This document shows, in pieces, positions 18,099-28,107 of a stretch of DNA of 64,000 bases. A model generated the notes under the pieces. It ran no database searches. It was not told the origin of the DNA and was given only the letters and a program-made list of their open reading frames with translations. Origin of the DNA: Paenibacillus tyrphae (GTDB lineage: Bacteria > Bacillota > Bacilli > Paenibacillales > NBRC-103111); the NCBI RefSeq assembly GCF_027925525.1, contig NZ_BSDJ01000011.1, positions 186,001-250,000 on the forward strand, read 5' to 3'. Within the stretch, counting starts at the first letter, position 1; the number at the start of each line of letters is the position of its first letter. Position numbers and translations under genes: made by a program.

Positions 18099-19775
18099 TT
18101 GTCCAAGAAAAATATAGACAAATTAACGATTTTTGCCCTGGGCGGCGTGGGTGAAATCGGGAAAAACATGTATGTCGTTCAATATGCGAACGATATTGTA
18201 GTCGTAGACTGCGGATTGAAATTTCCGGAGGAAGATATGCTCGGGATCGATATCGTCATTCCCGATATTTCTTACTTGACGGAAAATCGCGATAAGGTGC
18301 GCGGAATCGTCATTACACACGGCCACGAGGATCATATCGGCGGCTTGCCTTACGTTCTTAAACACCTGAACGTTCCGGTGTATGGAACAAGGCTGACCAT
18401 GGGTCTGATCGAGATGAAGCTGAAGGAAGCGAATCTGCTCGGTGAAACGAAACGGATCGTCATTACGGCCGAATCGGAATTGAAGCTCGGCTGCATGACC
18501 GCAACGTTCTTTAAGACGAACCACAGTATTCCCGACTCGGTAGGGGTATGCCTGGAGACACCGGAAGGCAACGTGGTTCATACCGGTGACTTTAAGTTCG
18601 ATCAGACGCCGGTCAACGAGCAGTACGCGGATCTTCACCAGATGGCAGCGATTGGCCGCAGAGGCGTTATTGCGCTGTTATCGGATAGTACCAATGCAGA
18701 ACGTCCGGGCTATACCGGTTCGGAGCGCAGCGTAGGCGCGGAAATCGAAGACGTATTCCGGAAAGCGAAGCAGCGTGTCGTTATCGCAACCTTCGCCTCC
18801 AATATTCACCGGATTCAGCAGGTCATTGACGCGTGTGAATCGACCCGCCGCAAGCTGACCGTGATCGGGCGCAGTATGGTGAATGTCGTGAGTATCGCCA
18901 GCGAACTGGGCTACCTGCGCGTTCCGGATGGCATGTTGATCGAACCGGAGGAAGTGAACAAACTCGCGGCCGACCGTGTAGCCATTTTATCTACAGGGTC
19001 CCAGGGCGAGCCGATGTCGGCGCTGACCCGGATGGCCCGCTCCACGCATCGCAAGATGGACATTTTACCCGGAGATACCGTCATCATCGCCGCTACGCCG
19101 ATTCCCGGGAATGAACGGTATGTAGGTCGTACGGTGGACGAACTGATGCGCATTGGCGCGCATGTCATTTACGGGCCTGGCTCGATCACAGGAGTACACG
19201 TATCCGGACATGGCAGCCAGGAAGAATTGAAGCTGATGCTGAATATCATGCGTCCGAAATATTTTATCCCGATTCACGGGGAGTACCGGATGCTTCGCCA
19301 GCACGGGATGCTTGCCGAATCGGTCGGCATCGCGCGTGAAGATATTTTTATCGTGGATAACGGCGATACGGTGGAAATTCAGGACGGCGCTGCCCGCAAA
19401 GGCTCCAAAGTGCCGGCAGGCAACGTTCTCATCGATGGCCTCGGCGTCGGCGATGTCGGCAACATCGTACTGCGCGACCGCAAGCTGTTGTCCCAAGACG
19501 GCATTCTGGTCGTCGTCGTAACGCTCAGCAAGCAGGATGGGACGATTCTGTCCGGTCCGGACATCATCTCCCGCGGCTTCGTATACGTACGGGAGTCGGA
19601 AGGATTGCTGGAAGAAGCGAACCGGATCGTGACGAGCACGCTCCATCGCTTAATGAACGAAAATGTCAATGAATGGGCTTCGCTCAAAACCCATGTCAAA
19701 GACGCACTCGGCCGATTTTTGTATGAGCAAACCCGAAGAAGACCGATGATTTTGCCAATCATCATGGAAGTGTAA
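18099..19775 (+). CDS. rnjB: Ribonuclease J
   Basis: Metallo-beta-lactamase/beta-CASP ribonuclease with 5'-3' exonuclease and endonuclease activity, central to mRNA decay. The zinc motif THGHEDHIGGLPYVL is near residue 70, HTGDFKFD near residue 160, and the beta-CASP histidine region HVSGHGSQEE near residue 365. Length is 558 residues. The start is TTG 18099 with TTGAGGAGG upstream; the TTG at 18081 is part of that site. The position after dapA and before tepA matches B. subtilis rnjB; the A/B assignment rests on that order. Confidence 0.93.
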   Translation: MSKKNIDKLTIFALGGVGEIGKNMYVVQYANDIVVVDCGLKFPEEDMLGIDIVIPDISYLTENRDKVRGIVITHGHEDHIGGLPYVLKHLNVPVYGTRLTMGLIEMKLKEANLLGETKRIVITAESELKLGCMTATFFKTNHSIPDSVGVCLETPEGNVVHTGDFKFDQTPVNEQYADLHQMAAIGRRGVIALLSDSTNAERPGYTGSERSVGAEIEDVFRKAKQRVVIATFASNIHRIQQVIDACESTRRKLTVIGRSMVNVVSIASELGYLRVPDGMLIEPEEVNKLAADRVAILSTGSQGEPMSALTRMARSTHRKMDILPGDTVIIAATPIPGNERYVGRTVDELMRIGAHVIYGPGSITGVHVSGHGSQEELKLMLNIMRPKYFIPIHGEYRMLRQHGMLAESVGIAREDIFIVDNGDTVEIQDGAARKGSKVPAGNVLIDGLGVGDVGNIVLRDRKLLSQDGILVVVVTLSKQDGTILSGPDIISRGFVYVRESEGLLEEANRIVTSTLHRLMNENVNEWASLKTHVKDALGRFLYEQTRRRPMILPIIMEV

Positions 19776-19837
19776 AACTTCCCACCAGTCATACGAACTC
19801 ACTTGAGGATAGAGTTGTATAAGAAGCAGCTTGTATA

Positions 19838-19888
19838 AAGACCACGTTAACGGCGGGGAAATTTCCCAAGGTTACGCGGTCTTTTTTC
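19838..19888 (+). terminator. Rho-independent terminator after rnjB
   Basis: AAGACC with GGTCTT and an inner CGTTAAC/GTTACG stem around a GGGGAAATTTCCC arm, followed by TTTTTTC. Confidence 0.85.
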
Positions 19889-19975
19889 ATATATCCTTTA
19901 CCCGGTACCCCGCATAGTTTTGCCCAACTGCACCATACTAACAAGGACATTTCAGCTAACGGAGGGATGTTCTTC

Positions 19976-20725
19976 ATGCAATCCAACGATAAACAAGAGC
20001 AGCAGCCCGTGCAGCCGCCGCAAACGCCAACGGAAGAAGGACGCAAAAGCACAACGGTCGATACGATTCAGCAGTTGGGGCAGACAGGCGCGCCTACGAC
20101 CGAATCCAACATTTTTTGCATGACCATTATCGGGCAGGTGGAGGGTCATATCGTTCTGCCGCCGCAAAACAAAACGACCAAATACGAGCATTTGATTCCG
20201 CAGCTTGTAGCCGCGGAGCAGAACGCGAAAATCGAAGGCGTGCTTATTATTTTGAATACGGTGGGCGGAGACGTGGAAGCCGGGCTGGCGATCGCCGAAA
20301 TGATCTCGACATTGTCCAAGCCGACGGTAACGCTTGTACTCGGTGGCGGACACAGCATCGGTGTACCGATTGCCGTCTCGGCCAACCATTCGATTATCGC
20401 CGAAACCGCAACGATGACGATTCATCCGATCCGTCTGAACGGTCTGGTGATCGGGGTTCCCCAAACCTTCGAATATTTGGACAAAATGCAGGAAAGGGTC
20501 ATCCGGTTCGTCACCAGGCATTCCCGGGTGGACGAGAACAAATTCAAGGAACTGATGTTTAAAACGGGCGAGCTCACGCGCGACATCGGCACGACGGTCA
20601 TCGGAACGGATGCCGTACGCTATGGACTCATCGACTCGCTGGGCGGCATTGGGGAAGCCATTCGGAAGCTCAACGCTCTCATTGACGAGCGCCGCGCCGG
20701 AAATGCGGGAGGAATGATCCAATGA
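19976..20725 (+). CDS. tepA: ClpP-family serine protease TepA-like
   Basis: ClpP-fold protein of 249 residues (YmfB/TepA), associated in B. subtilis with protein translocation and spore properties. The [15 protein letters not shown] strand-helix is near residue 88, and the nucleophile serine fits [14 protein letters not shown] near residue 122. The catalytic histidine would lie in [13 protein letters not shown]. The first 40 residues are Gln/Pro rich and likely disordered. ATG 19976 is used because the GGAGGG site lies directly before the earlier ATG. It overlaps ylzJ by four bases. Confidence 0.88.
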   Translation: MQSNDKQEQQPVQPPQTPTEEGRKSTTVDTIQQLGQTGAPTTESNIFCMTIIGQVEGHIVLPPQNKTTKYEHLIPQLVAAEQNAKIEGVLIILNTVGGDVEAGLAIAEMISTLSKPTVTLVLGGGHSIGVPIAVSANHSIIAETATMTIHPIRLNGLVIGVPQTFEYLDKMQERVIRFVTRHSRVDENKFKELMFKTGELTRDIGTTVIGTDAVRYGLIDSLGGIGEAIRKLNALIDERRAGNAGGMIQ

Positions 20726-20958
20726 TTCATTATTCGATACTGCCGCTGGAAACCGTCTACGAAGGAATCGAAGCGATGAAATCGTCCACCGTCGATATTG
20801 TGATGAATGGGGTCAGGATGCAGGTTGAGCCGGTCAACGCGCAGCAAGCGAAGATCGTCCGGCTGATCAGCTGCAACCCGCAGGATTTTTTGGACCCCCG
20901 ATACGCTCCAGGGCGAATGATCGAGTTTCAGCCGATGGTCCGGGAATCCGGAGAATAA
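20722..20958 (+). CDS. YlzJ-like small protein
   Basis: A 78-residue protein beginning [19 protein letters not shown] and containing [20 protein letters not shown]. It matches the YlzJ family that sits between tepA and ftsK in Bacillus; the function is unknown. It starts inside the stop of tepA (ATGA) and is followed by a promoter for the ftsK gene. Confidence 0.8.
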   Translation: MIHYSILPLETVYEGIEAMKSSTVDIVMNGVRMQVEPVNAQQAKIVRLISCNPQDFLDPRYAPGRMIEFQPMVRESGE

Positions 20959-21022
20959 AGGGGAACTGACGCTTTTTCCCGCTCCTGGTTTGCCAGAGGG
21001 GAATATATTTTCGCATTCTTCG

Positions 21023-21051
21023 TTTAGCTTCACCCCAGTTTATGGTATAAT
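21023..21051 (+). promoter_or_regulatory. Candidate promoter for the ftsK/spoIIIE gene
   Basis: TATAAT at 21046-21051 with a weak -35 (TTTAGC, 21023-21028) at 17-base spacing, just upstream of the TTG start. Confidence 0.5.
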
Positions 21052-21073
21052 GAATGCTCGGGGGTGAGCGGCC

Positions 21074-23647
21074 TTGGCCAGGAAAAGGAAAAAGGGCAAG
21101 GGAATCAAATCAAATCTCAAATTTGAACTGTACGGCATCGTTATTTTGATTTTTTCGATCATCGCTTTATCCCGTGAAGGTTCGGTAGCCCGTTCGTTGA
21201 CCTATCTGTTTCGGTTTGTGATCGGAACTTGGGATTTTCTCATTCCGCTCGTGTTTATATACGCCGGATTGTACGCGATGATGAAAAGGGAATGGCCGGT
21301 TTGGCGGACACACCGCAAGCTCGGGGTGCTTCTGATCATCCTGTCGCTGCTGCTGATGAGCCATATCAGCCTGTTCTCGCAGCTTTACCCGAAAGGGAAT
21401 TTCACGGAAGGCCAAGTGCTTTCCCAAACTTGGGCGAGTATGGTAGACGGACTGGATCCGACGGAAAAAGGACTGGCGATCCTGACCGACGGCGTCGGCG
21501 GGGGAATGATCGGGGCGGTGCTTTACGCGGTGCTGCACTTTTTGTTCAGCAACCTGGGCGCCCGACTGATTCAATACACGCTGTTCGTCGTAGGGTTCAT
21601 TCTCATTACGGGATTGTCGGTCGGCGATATCATGAACAAAATCAGCGGGCGCAAGCCGTTTGCCGAGACGCTGCTTGGCCAATACATAAAGCGCAAGCTG
21701 CTGGAGAGAAGCCGTGCGAAGGCGGCGGCCGCGAGTGAACAACGCAAGAAAAAGCCGTCGGTTGCAGCGGTCTATGTACCGCCGCCGGAGGACGAATTCG
21801 ACGAAGAGACGTTGAAGCCGGAGCGCAAGGAACGGAAACCAGGAAAAATGCGCAGCCTGTTCTTCGAACTGCTGAATCCGTCCGAAACGACGGGGAAGAG
21901 CAAGGCGGAGGGCAAGAAGAAGAAGGACCGCGTTCAACCGGAAGAGGAGGAAGAAGCGGTCACGGTCTATTCGGCAGCTCAGGATTCGTACGGCAGCGAT
22001 CCCGGCTTCCCGGAACAGCATACCTCTTACGAAGAACAACACGAACCGGCAATCCCGGTGATCCGTGATTTTCAAGAGCAGGTTCATCAGGAGGCGACGC
22101 GAACGTCCGAAAGTTCCGCTTCGACTGAAAATGCCGCAGAACGCAAACCTGATTCTGCGGCTAATGAGCAGGAAAGTGCGGAAGGAGCGGACGATTTTGA
22201 CATCAAAAATAAACCGCTCGCTGTCCCGTACGAACTGCCTTCTTTGCAACTGCTGGCCAAGCCCGCTTCGGGCAAAGGAAGCGACTCGCTGGATTACAAG
22301 GCGGTTGCCCGCAAGCTGGAAGCGACACTCGAAAGCTTCGGCGTGCGCGCCAAAGTGCTGGAGGTCGTCCGCGGCCCTGCGGTTACCCGTTACGAAATCC
22401 AGCCTGACGTTGGCGTAAAGGTGAGCCGCATCGTCAGCTTGACGGATGATATCGCACTGGCTCTGGCGGCGAAGGATATCCGTATGGAAGCGCCGATTCC
22501 GGGCAAGTCCGCCATCGGGATCGAGGTGCCGAATACCGAGGTATCCGTCGTTACAATGCGCGAAGTGATGGAAAGCCCTGCCTTTCAGGATGCGGCGTCC
22601 AAATTGTCGATCACGCTGGGACGCGATATTTCCGGGCAGCCGATCGTCGGCAATCTCGCACGAATGCCGCACATGCTTGTCGCAGGGGCGACCGGCTCGG
22701 GGAAATCCGTTTGTATTAACGGGATCATCACAAGCGTTCTTTATAAAGCAAAGCCCGACGAAGTCAAATTTCTTATGATCGACCCGAAGATGGTCGAGCT
22801 GAACGTTTACAACGGGATTCCGCACCTGCTGGCTCCGGTTGTTACCGATCCGAAACGGGCTTCGCTTGCACTCAAAAAAGTCGTCGTCGAAATGGAGAAG
22901 CGGTACGAACTTTTCTCCAAAAGCGGCACGCGCAATATTGAAGGCTACAACTCGATGCTGGTGGAGACGCAAACGGGAGCGCCGCTGCCTTACATCGTCG
23001 TCATCGTGGACGAGCTGGCCGACCTGATGATGGTTGCGGCCAACGACGTGGAGGATGCGATCTGTCGCCTCGCCCAGATGGCGCGTGCTGCAGGCATCCA
23101 CCTCATCATCGCTACGCAGCGGCCGTCGGTCGACGTTATTACCGGCGTCATCAAAGCGAACATTCCTTCGCGGATCGCTTTCGGCGTCTCCTCGCAAGTA
23201 GACTCGCGGACCATTCTTGATTCTGCGGGCGCGGAGAAGCTGCTTGGCCGCGGAGATATGCTGTACTTGCCGATGGGCGCTTCGAAGCCTGTCCGGGTTC
23301 AGGGAGCCTTCCTTTCCGATCAGGAGGTCGAATCGGTCGTTGGCTTCGTCCGGACGCAAAGGCAGGCGGAATACGTGGAAGACATGGTTCCGCATGTCGA
23401 GGATAAGCAAGAGGAAACAGAAACGTTTGAGGACGAATTGTACGATCAGGCGGTCCAAATTATTCTTGAAGCGAAGCAAGCGTCCGTATCCCTGCTTCAG
23501 CGCCGCATGCGTGTCGGTTATACGCGTGCCGCCCGGTTGATCGATACGATGGAAGCGCGCGGCATCGTAGGTCCGTACGAGGGCAGCAAGCCGCGTGAAG
23601 TATTGATGTCACTTGAGCAGTATCAAATGAACCGAATGAGCTCCTGA
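21074..23647 (+). CDS. DNA translocase FtsK/SpoIIIE
   Basis: Membrane-anchored hexameric DNA pump that moves chromosomes through the division or sporulation septum. About residues 15-190 contain four or five membrane segments. An acidic, charged linker runs to about 390. The motor follows, with Walker [14 protein letters not shown] near residue 540, [14 protein letters not shown] (Walker B) near 645, and a C-terminal winged-helix gamma domain ([19 protein letters not shown]) near 805 that reads KOPS/SRS sites. Length 857. The TTG start follows GGGGGTGAG. The position after ylzJ matches B. subtilis spoIIIE; other family members may exist elsewhere, so no symbol is given. Confidence 0.95.
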   Translation: MARKRKKGKGIKSNLKFELYGIVILIFSIIALSREGSVARSLTYLFRFVIGTWDFLIPLVFIYAGLYAMMKREWPVWRTHRKLGVLLIILSLLLMSHISLFSQLYPKGNFTEGQVLSQTWASMVDGLDPTEKGLAILTDGVGGGMIGAVLYAVLHFLFSNLGARLIQYTLFVVGFILITGLSVGDIMNKISGRKPFAETLLGQYIKRKLLERSRAKAAAASEQRKKKPSVAAVYVPPPEDEFDEETLKPERKERKPGKMRSLFFELLNPSETTGKSKAEGKKKKDRVQPEEEEEAVTVYSAAQDSYGSDPGFPEQHTSYEEQHEPAIPVIRDFQEQVHQEATRTSESSASTENAAERKPDSAANEQESAEGADDFDIKNKPLAVPYELPSLQLLAKPASGKGSDSLDYKAVARKLEATLESFGVRAKVLEVVRGPAVTRYEIQPDVGVKVSRIVSLTDDIALALAAKDIRMEAPIPGKSAIGIEVPNTEVSVVTMREVMESPAFQDAASKLSITLGRDISGQPIVGNLARMPHMLVAGATGSGKSVCINGIITSVLYKAKPDEVKFLMIDPKMVELNVYNGIPHLLAPVVTDPKRASLALKKVVVEMEKRYELFSKSGTRNIEGYNSMLVETQTGAPLPYIVVIVDELADLMMVAANDVEDAICRLAQMARAAGIHLIIATQRPSVDVITGVIKANIPSRIAFGVSSQVDSRTILDSAGAEKLLGRGDMLYLPMGASKPVRVQGAFLSDQEVESVVGFVRTQRQAEYVEDMVPHVEDKQEETETFEDELYDQAVQIILEAKQASVSLLQRRMRVGYTRAARLIDTMEARGIVGPYEGSKPREVLMSLEQYQMNRMSS

Positions 23648-23695
23648 ACGGCTTCCGAGCGCGTTACCCGAGCCCCAGCGATTCCCAGTTTAGGC

Positions 23696-23726
23696 TGAAT
23701 AGAAGCTGACTCCCTTTCTCATAATA
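23696..23726 (+). promoter_or_regulatory. Sigma-G type promoter for sleB
   Basis: TGAATA at 23696-23701, 18-base spacer, CATAATA at 23720-23726. This matches the forespore sigma-G consensus (TGAATA, 17-18 bases, CATACTA) at all but one base. The gene downstream is a germination-specific cortex hydrolase, a known sigma-G target class. Confidence 0.8.
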
Positions 23727-23775
23727 ACCTTAAAAAGGTTGCCACAACGAAGGCGGGAAAGGTGAGGTTACCAGA

Positions 23776-24585
23776 ATGAATAAACGATTGATCATCATCA
23801 CGCTTTGCCTGGTGTTTATTCTGTTCGCCGGACTTCAGTTCAAGCAGTATATGAAGGTACAGCAGACGTTCAGCAAGAACGAAATCCGCTATGGAGCGTC
23901 CGGCACGGCCGACGTATACGAGCTCCAAGGCCGTTTGAAGCATCTCGGGTTTTATTACGGCAAGGTGGACGGCGATTTCGGCTATCAAACCTTAAAGTCG
24001 CTTAAATGGTTCCAGTCCGAATTCGGGTTGAGTGTGGACGGCATCGCCGGAGACAAAACGAAGCTGAAGCTGTGGGAAGCAACGAAAGGATGGAAGGCTA
24101 AAGCTGAAGAGCTACCTCCTTGGGTAACCGGCGCCGGACAAGGGCAAGCCGCCGCCCCAGGCACACCAGCGCCCGAAAGCACTGCGCCGCCGGCGAACGC
24201 AGGTATACCGCGATCCAACCGGCTCGGTCTTTCCGAAGAGGACCTGAACTTGATGGCGAATGCGGTCCACGGCGAAGCGCGCGGGGAACCGTATATCGGT
24301 CAAATCGCCGTTGCCGCGGTGATTCTCAATCGGGTCAAATCGCCAAGCTTTCCGAATACGGTCTCGGGCGTCATTTTCCAGCCTGGAGCGTTTACGGCCG
24401 TAGCGGACGGACAAATATGGCTGACGCCGAACGAAACGTCCCGCAAGGCGGTGCAAGACGCGCTGAACGGGTCGGACCCATCCGGCGGATGCACATATTA
24501 TTTCAATCCGGTAACGGCCACGTCCAAGTGGATTTGGTCCCGTCCGCAAGTCAAACAAATCGGCAAACATATTTTCTGCAAATAG
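23776..24585 (+). CDS. sleB: Spore cortex-lytic enzyme SleB-like
   Basis: Germination-specific cortex hydrolase (lytic transglycosylase) of 269 residues, exported into the forespore wall and active when the spore germinates. An N-terminal hydrophobic segment (residues 4-22) serves as signal or anchor. A peptidoglycan-binding domain spans about 40-98 (VYELQGRLKHLGFYYGKVDG). An Ala/Pro linker follows, then the Hydrolase_2/SleB domain from about 155 with NAVHGEARGEPYIGQIAVAA, whose glutamate is the expected catalytic residue, ending in TATSKWIWSRPQ. The sigma-G promoter fits forespore expression. No ypeB follows, which is unusual for sleB. Confidence 0.9.
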   Translation: MNKRLIIITLCLVFILFAGLQFKQYMKVQQTFSKNEIRYGASGTADVYELQGRLKHLGFYYGKVDGDFGYQTLKSLKWFQSEFGLSVDGIAGDKTKLKLWEATKGWKAKAEELPPWVTGAGQGQAAAPGTPAPESTAPPANAGIPRSNRLGLSEEDLNLMANAVHGEARGEPYIGQIAVAAVILNRVKSPSFPNTVSGVIFQPGAFTAVADGQIWLTPNETSRKAVQDALNGSDPSGGCTYYFNPVTATSKWIWSRPQVKQIGKHIFCK

Positions 24586-24596
24586 CGCATGTAGTA

Positions 24597-24630
24597 GAAG
24601 TAACCATCTTCACGGTTGCTTCTTCTGTTT
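24597..24630 (+). terminator. Terminator-like hairpin after sleB
   Basis: GAAGTAACC (24597-24605) with GGTTGCTTC (24614-24622), one G-U pair, then TTCTGTTT. Confidence 0.6.
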
Positions 24631-24643
24631 ATAGAGGAATATA

Positions 24644-25987
24644 ATGGAATATACCCGGGAAGGCGGAAGTGAAGCCATGATGATGAGAGGAGTTGTTTCG
24701 TCTTTGAAGCAAATACAATTCGAACGGGGAACAGTGCAGGGCGTGCGTGTGCATGTGCTGCCGACGGAGCAGTTCAAAACGTATGCATTGTCCGTCTATG
24801 TGGGCAGTCCGCTTCAAGAGGATACGGTTACGCCTAACGCGCTTATTCCTTTTGTGCTGCGGCGCGGCAGTAAGGCCTACCCGGAAACGAAGCAGTTTCG
24901 CGAGAAGCTGGACGATTTGTACGGGGCCGGATTCGGGTTCGACGTGTACAAGCGCGGGGATTACCAGATGCTTCAATTCCGTATGGATGTCATTCAGGAC
25001 GATTTCGTTTCCAGTCCGCAGCCGCTGCTTGATCAAGCCATTCAATTTTTGGGCGAAGCGATTACGCAGCCTGCGATGGAAGGCGGAACCTTGGTCCGCA
25101 AATATATCGATTCCGAGAAAACGACGCTGCAGAAGCGGTTGGAATCCATCGTTAACGACAAAATCCGCTACGCTGCGGAACGTTGCATCGCCGAAATGTG
25201 CAGCAACGAGCCTTACCGGCTCCATCCGCTCGGCGCGATCGACCGTATCCCTTCGATTGAGGCGGAAGGTTTGACCGAGCGGTATGAAGCCTTGCTGCGG
25301 CAGTCGCCGATTGATATTTATGTGGTGGGCAATACGAATCTGGAACAGGTGCTGCCCTTGATCGAACGCTATTTTGCCGCCAGAGGAGAGCGTACTTCGG
25401 ACTACTCGCTCAGAGCCGAGCACCGCAGCGTCGGTCAAGTGAAGGAAGTCGTCGAGCGTCTGGATGTCAACCAAGGGAAGCTGAATATGGGGCTTCGCGT
25501 GCGTACCTCGTACTCGGACGATTCGTACCCGTCGGCACTGCTCTATAACGGAATTTTAGGCGGATATCCGCATTCCAAGTTGTTCACCAACGTCCGCGAA
25601 AAGGCAAGCTTGGCCTATTACGCTTCCTCCCGTTTGGACGGACACAAGGGCATTCTAACAATTCAATCGGGTATTGAAATCGCAAACTACGAAAAAGCCG
25701 TCTCGATCATTAAGGAACAGCTGAAAGCGATGGAAGAGGGACAAATCAGCGATACGGAATTACAGCAGACGAAAGCGATGATTACGGGGCATTTGCGCGA
25801 GCTGCAGGACTCGGCCTTCGAGCTGATCGCTTTCGATTTCAACAACCGTCTGTCGGGCGCCGACCGTACGGTTCCGGCGCTGATCGAAGCGGTGGAGCAA
25901 ACGAATAAAGAACTGATTCGCCGGATGGCCCGCCAGGTGCAGCTGGATACGATTTATTTTTTACGCGACAATAAAGGGGGGCAATAA
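24644..25987 (+). CDS. ymfF: M16B peptidase-like protein without zinc motif (YmfF type)
   Basis: M16-family fold protein of about 447 residues, equivalent in position to B. subtilis ymfF. The HxxEH zinc motif is absent: the matching region reads LIPFVLRRGSKAYPE. It is therefore predicted to be the non-catalytic partner of the adjacent YmfH-like enzyme, as in other M16B heterodimers where one subunit holds zinc and the other shapes the chamber. The C-terminal domain keeps VREKASLAYYASSRLDG. The start is uncertain: ATG 24644 has AGAGGA upstream, and ATG 24677 is also possible. It abuts the next gene with no gap. Confidence 0.88.
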   Translation: MEYTREGGSEAMMMRGVVSSLKQIQFERGTVQGVRVHVLPTEQFKTYALSVYVGSPLQEDTVTPNALIPFVLRRGSKAYPETKQFREKLDDLYGAGFGFDVYKRGDYQMLQFRMDVIQDDFVSSPQPLLDQAIQFLGEAITQPAMEGGTLVRKYIDSEKTTLQKRLESIVNDKIRYAAERCIAEMCSNEPYRLHPLGAIDRIPSIEAEGLTERYEALLRQSPIDIYVVGNTNLEQVLPLIERYFAARGERTSDYSLRAEHRSVGQVKEVVERLDVNQGKLNMGLRVRTSYSDDSYPSALLYNGILGGYPHSKLFTNVREKASLAYYASSRLDGHKGILTIQSGIEIANYEKAVSIIKEQLKAMEEGQISDTELQQTKAMITGHLRELQDSAFELIAFDFNNRLSGADRTVPALIEAVEQTNKELIRRMARQVQLDTIYFLRDNKGGQ

Positions 25988-27280
25988 ATGCGCACGATCC
26001 CTTATCCGCATGTGAAGGAAACGCTGTACGCCGAAGAGCTTCCAAACGGACTGAGTGTCTTTGTTTTACCGAAGGAAGGCTTCCAGAAAACGTATGCCAC
26101 CTTTACGACAAAATACGGTTCCATCGATAACGATTTTCAGGTCGAAGGCGAAACGCGGCGCAAAGTGCCTGACGGCATCGCGCACTTTTTGGAGCACAAA
26201 ATGTTCGAGGAGCCGACTGGAGACATCTTCTCCTTGTTCGCTGCCCAAGGGGCTTCCGCCAATGCGTTCACAAGCTTTGATCGCACGGCTTACTTATTTT
26301 CCGCAACCGAGCACATCCAGGAGAACTTGTCGACGCTGCTTAACTTTGTGCAAAATCCGTATTTTACGGATGCGAACGTCGAGAAGGAAAAGGGCATTAT
26401 AGGCCAGGAAATCAACATGTACCGGGACAATCCGGACTGGCGGGCGTACTTCGGACTGATCGAAACGATGTACCATAAGCATCCGGTACATATCGATATC
26501 GCCGGAACGATCGAATCCATCGCTGAAATTACGAAAGAAATGCTGTATGAGTGCTACCATACGTTTTATCATCCGAGCAATATGAGCTTGTTTGTCGTAG
26601 GCGGGGTCAATCCACAGGAAATTATGGAACTCATCAAACAAAACCAAGCGGGGAAAACGTTCAAGCCGCAGGGAACGATCAACCGTTATTTTGAAGACGA
26701 GCCGCACCAGGTGAAGGCTGCGCGCAAAGTGACCGTGCTGCCGGTCTCGCTGCCTAAGTGCCTGTTCGGCTGCAAGGAGCCGGGTCAGCCTTTGCGGGGA
26801 CGGGAGCTGCTGAAGCGGGAGCTGACCATGAAAGTACTGCTTGACGTACTGGTAAGCCCCAGCTCGGCCATTTACCAGAAGCTGTACGACGAACAGCTGA
26901 TTTCCGACAGCTTCGGTTCCGAGTACAATATTGCCGAAAATTATGCATTTACCGTGATCGGCGGAGATACGAAGGATCCCGAACGCTTGATCGGCCGTGT
27001 ACAGGAAGAAATCGACCAAATCAAAGCGGACGGCATTGCCTCCGCCGATTTCGAGCGCAGCAAAAAGAAAAAAATCGGCGCCTTCCTGCGTCAGCTTAAC
27101 TCGCCTGAAGCGATCGCCAATGAATTTACGAAGTACCGGTTTAAGGGCATTGATTTATTCGATATCCTGCCGGTGTATGAAGAGCTAACCTTGGAGGATG
27201 TCAACGAGCGGCTGCGCGAGCATTTCGATTGGAGCCGACTAGCGGCTTCGATTGTGACAAGTGAAGCGAATGGAGCCTAG
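25988..27280 (+). CDS. ymfH: M16B zinc peptidase (YmfH type)
   Basis: Catalytic partner of the preceding gene, 430 residues. The zinc motif HFLEHKMFE lies near residues 66-74, and the downstream acidic ligand is in KEKGIIGQEINMYRDNPDW about 75 residues later. The second domain follows from about residue 210. It begins directly after the ymfF stop, with AAAGGGGG as ribosome binding site. M16B pairs of this type process or degrade short peptides in the cytoplasm; the substrate here is unknown. It overlaps the next gene slightly. Confidence 0.92.
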   Translation: MRTIPYPHVKETLYAEELPNGLSVFVLPKEGFQKTYATFTTKYGSIDNDFQVEGETRRKVPDGIAHFLEHKMFEEPTGDIFSLFAAQGASANAFTSFDRTAYLFSATEHIQENLSTLLNFVQNPYFTDANVEKEKGIIGQEINMYRDNPDWRAYFGLIETMYHKHPVHIDIAGTIESIAEITKEMLYECYHTFYHPSNMSLFVVGGVNPQEIMELIKQNQAGKTFKPQGTINRYFEDEPHQVKAARKVTVLPVSLPKCLFGCKEPGQPLRGRELLKRELTMKVLLDVLVSPSSAIYQKLYDEQLISDSFGSEYNIAENYAFTVIGGDTKDPERLIGRVQEEIDQIKADGIASADFERSKKKKIGAFLRQLNSPEAIANEFTKYRFKGIDLFDILPVYEELTLEDVNERLREHFDWSRLAASIVTSEANGA

Positions 27281-28031
27281 TCCTTGCAAGCCGTTTCCGG
27301 AGCAAACGGTGCTCGTTACGGGGGCGAGCCGCGGGATTGGCGCCGCGATCGCCTGCCGTTTCGCTTCGGTGGGCATGAATGTGGTCATCCATTATTTGAA
27401 TTCACACGAAGGGGCGAATGAGACGGCCCGCAGCTGCATGAAGCTGGGAAGTCGTGTATTAACGGTAACGGCAGACCTGCGGTCAAGGGAGCAGATCGAA
27501 CGGATGCAGGAGAAGCTGGCGCAGCACAGTCTCGTTCCGGATATTTTGGTCAACAATGCGGGCATTTCGCATTACGGCCTATTCTCCGATCTGGAAGAGG
27601 CTCAATGGGACGAAATCATGGACATTAACTTGAAGGGCGCGTTTCTGATGACGCGTCAATTTATGCCGGCGATGATCCGTCAGAAGTACGGCAGAATCAT
27701 CAATGTGTCCTCGATTTGGGGCATCTCCGGCGCTTCCTGTGAGGTCGCCTATTCGACCGCCAAGGGCGGCATCAATGCTTTTACGAAGGCGTTGGCGAAG
27801 GAGCTTGCACCGTCTGGGGTCACTGTTAACGCGGTCGCTCCCGGCGCGGTCGATACTTTGATGATGGCAGGCTTTGACGAGCGGGAGAAAGAGATGATCG
27901 AGAACGATATTCCTATCGGGCGCTTCGGCAAGCCCGATGAGATCGCGTCGCTCGTTTATTTCCTTGCGCTGCCCGAATCCGGCTACATTACAGGTCAAAT
28001 CATCAGTCCCAACGGAGGCTGGCTGACCTGA
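27270..28031 (+). CDS. ymfI: SDR-family oxidoreductase (YmfI-like)
   Basis: Classical short-chain dehydrogenase of about 253 residues. The NAD(P) motif LVTGASRGIGAAIA is near the N-terminus, NNAGISHYG near residue 90, the catalytic serine in VSSIWGISG, and YSTAKGG supplies the Tyr and Lys. The C-terminal GYITGQIISPNGGW resembles 3-oxoacyl-ACP reductases (FabG-like), but the substrate cannot be told from sequence. GTG 27261 is an alternative start. It overlaps the end of ymfH, and the order ymfF-H-I-J matches B. subtilis. Confidence 0.88.
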   Translation: MEPSPCKPFPEQTVLVTGASRGIGAAIACRFASVGMNVVIHYLNSHEGANETARSCMKLGSRVLTVTADLRSREQIERMQEKLAQHSLVPDILVNNAGISHYGLFSDLEEAQWDEIMDINLKGAFLMTRQFMPAMIRQKYGRIINVSSIWGISGASCEVAYSTAKGGINAFTKALAKELAPSGVTVNAVAPGAVDTLMMAGFDEREKEMIENDIPIGRFGKPDEIASLVYFLALPESGYITGQIISPNGGWLT

Positions 28032-28045
28032 CGGCTCGTATAAAT

Positions 28046-28107
28046 CCTTATCGAAATGCAAACATTAACGTAGTAACGACATTCATTTCGATAAGGAGGA
28101 TGCATAC
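28046..28107 (+). promoter_or_regulatory. 13-bp inverted repeat that pairs with the ymfJ ribosome binding site
   Basis: CCTTATCGAAATG at 28046-28058 is perfectly complementary to CATTTCGATAAGG at 28084-28096, with a 25-base loop. The right arm contains the first bases of the Shine-Dalgarno AAGGAGG (28093-28099), nine bases before the ATG at 28108. In RNA the stem would cover part of the ribosome binding site. It could instead be a DNA operator. Confidence 0.6.

Noticed and set aside
21167..23479. A 770-codon minus-strand frame opposite ftsK/spoIIIE
   Set aside because: It is an antisense shadow caused by codon bias; its translation is basic and His/Arg/Phe rich with no motifs, and the + strand gene is certain.
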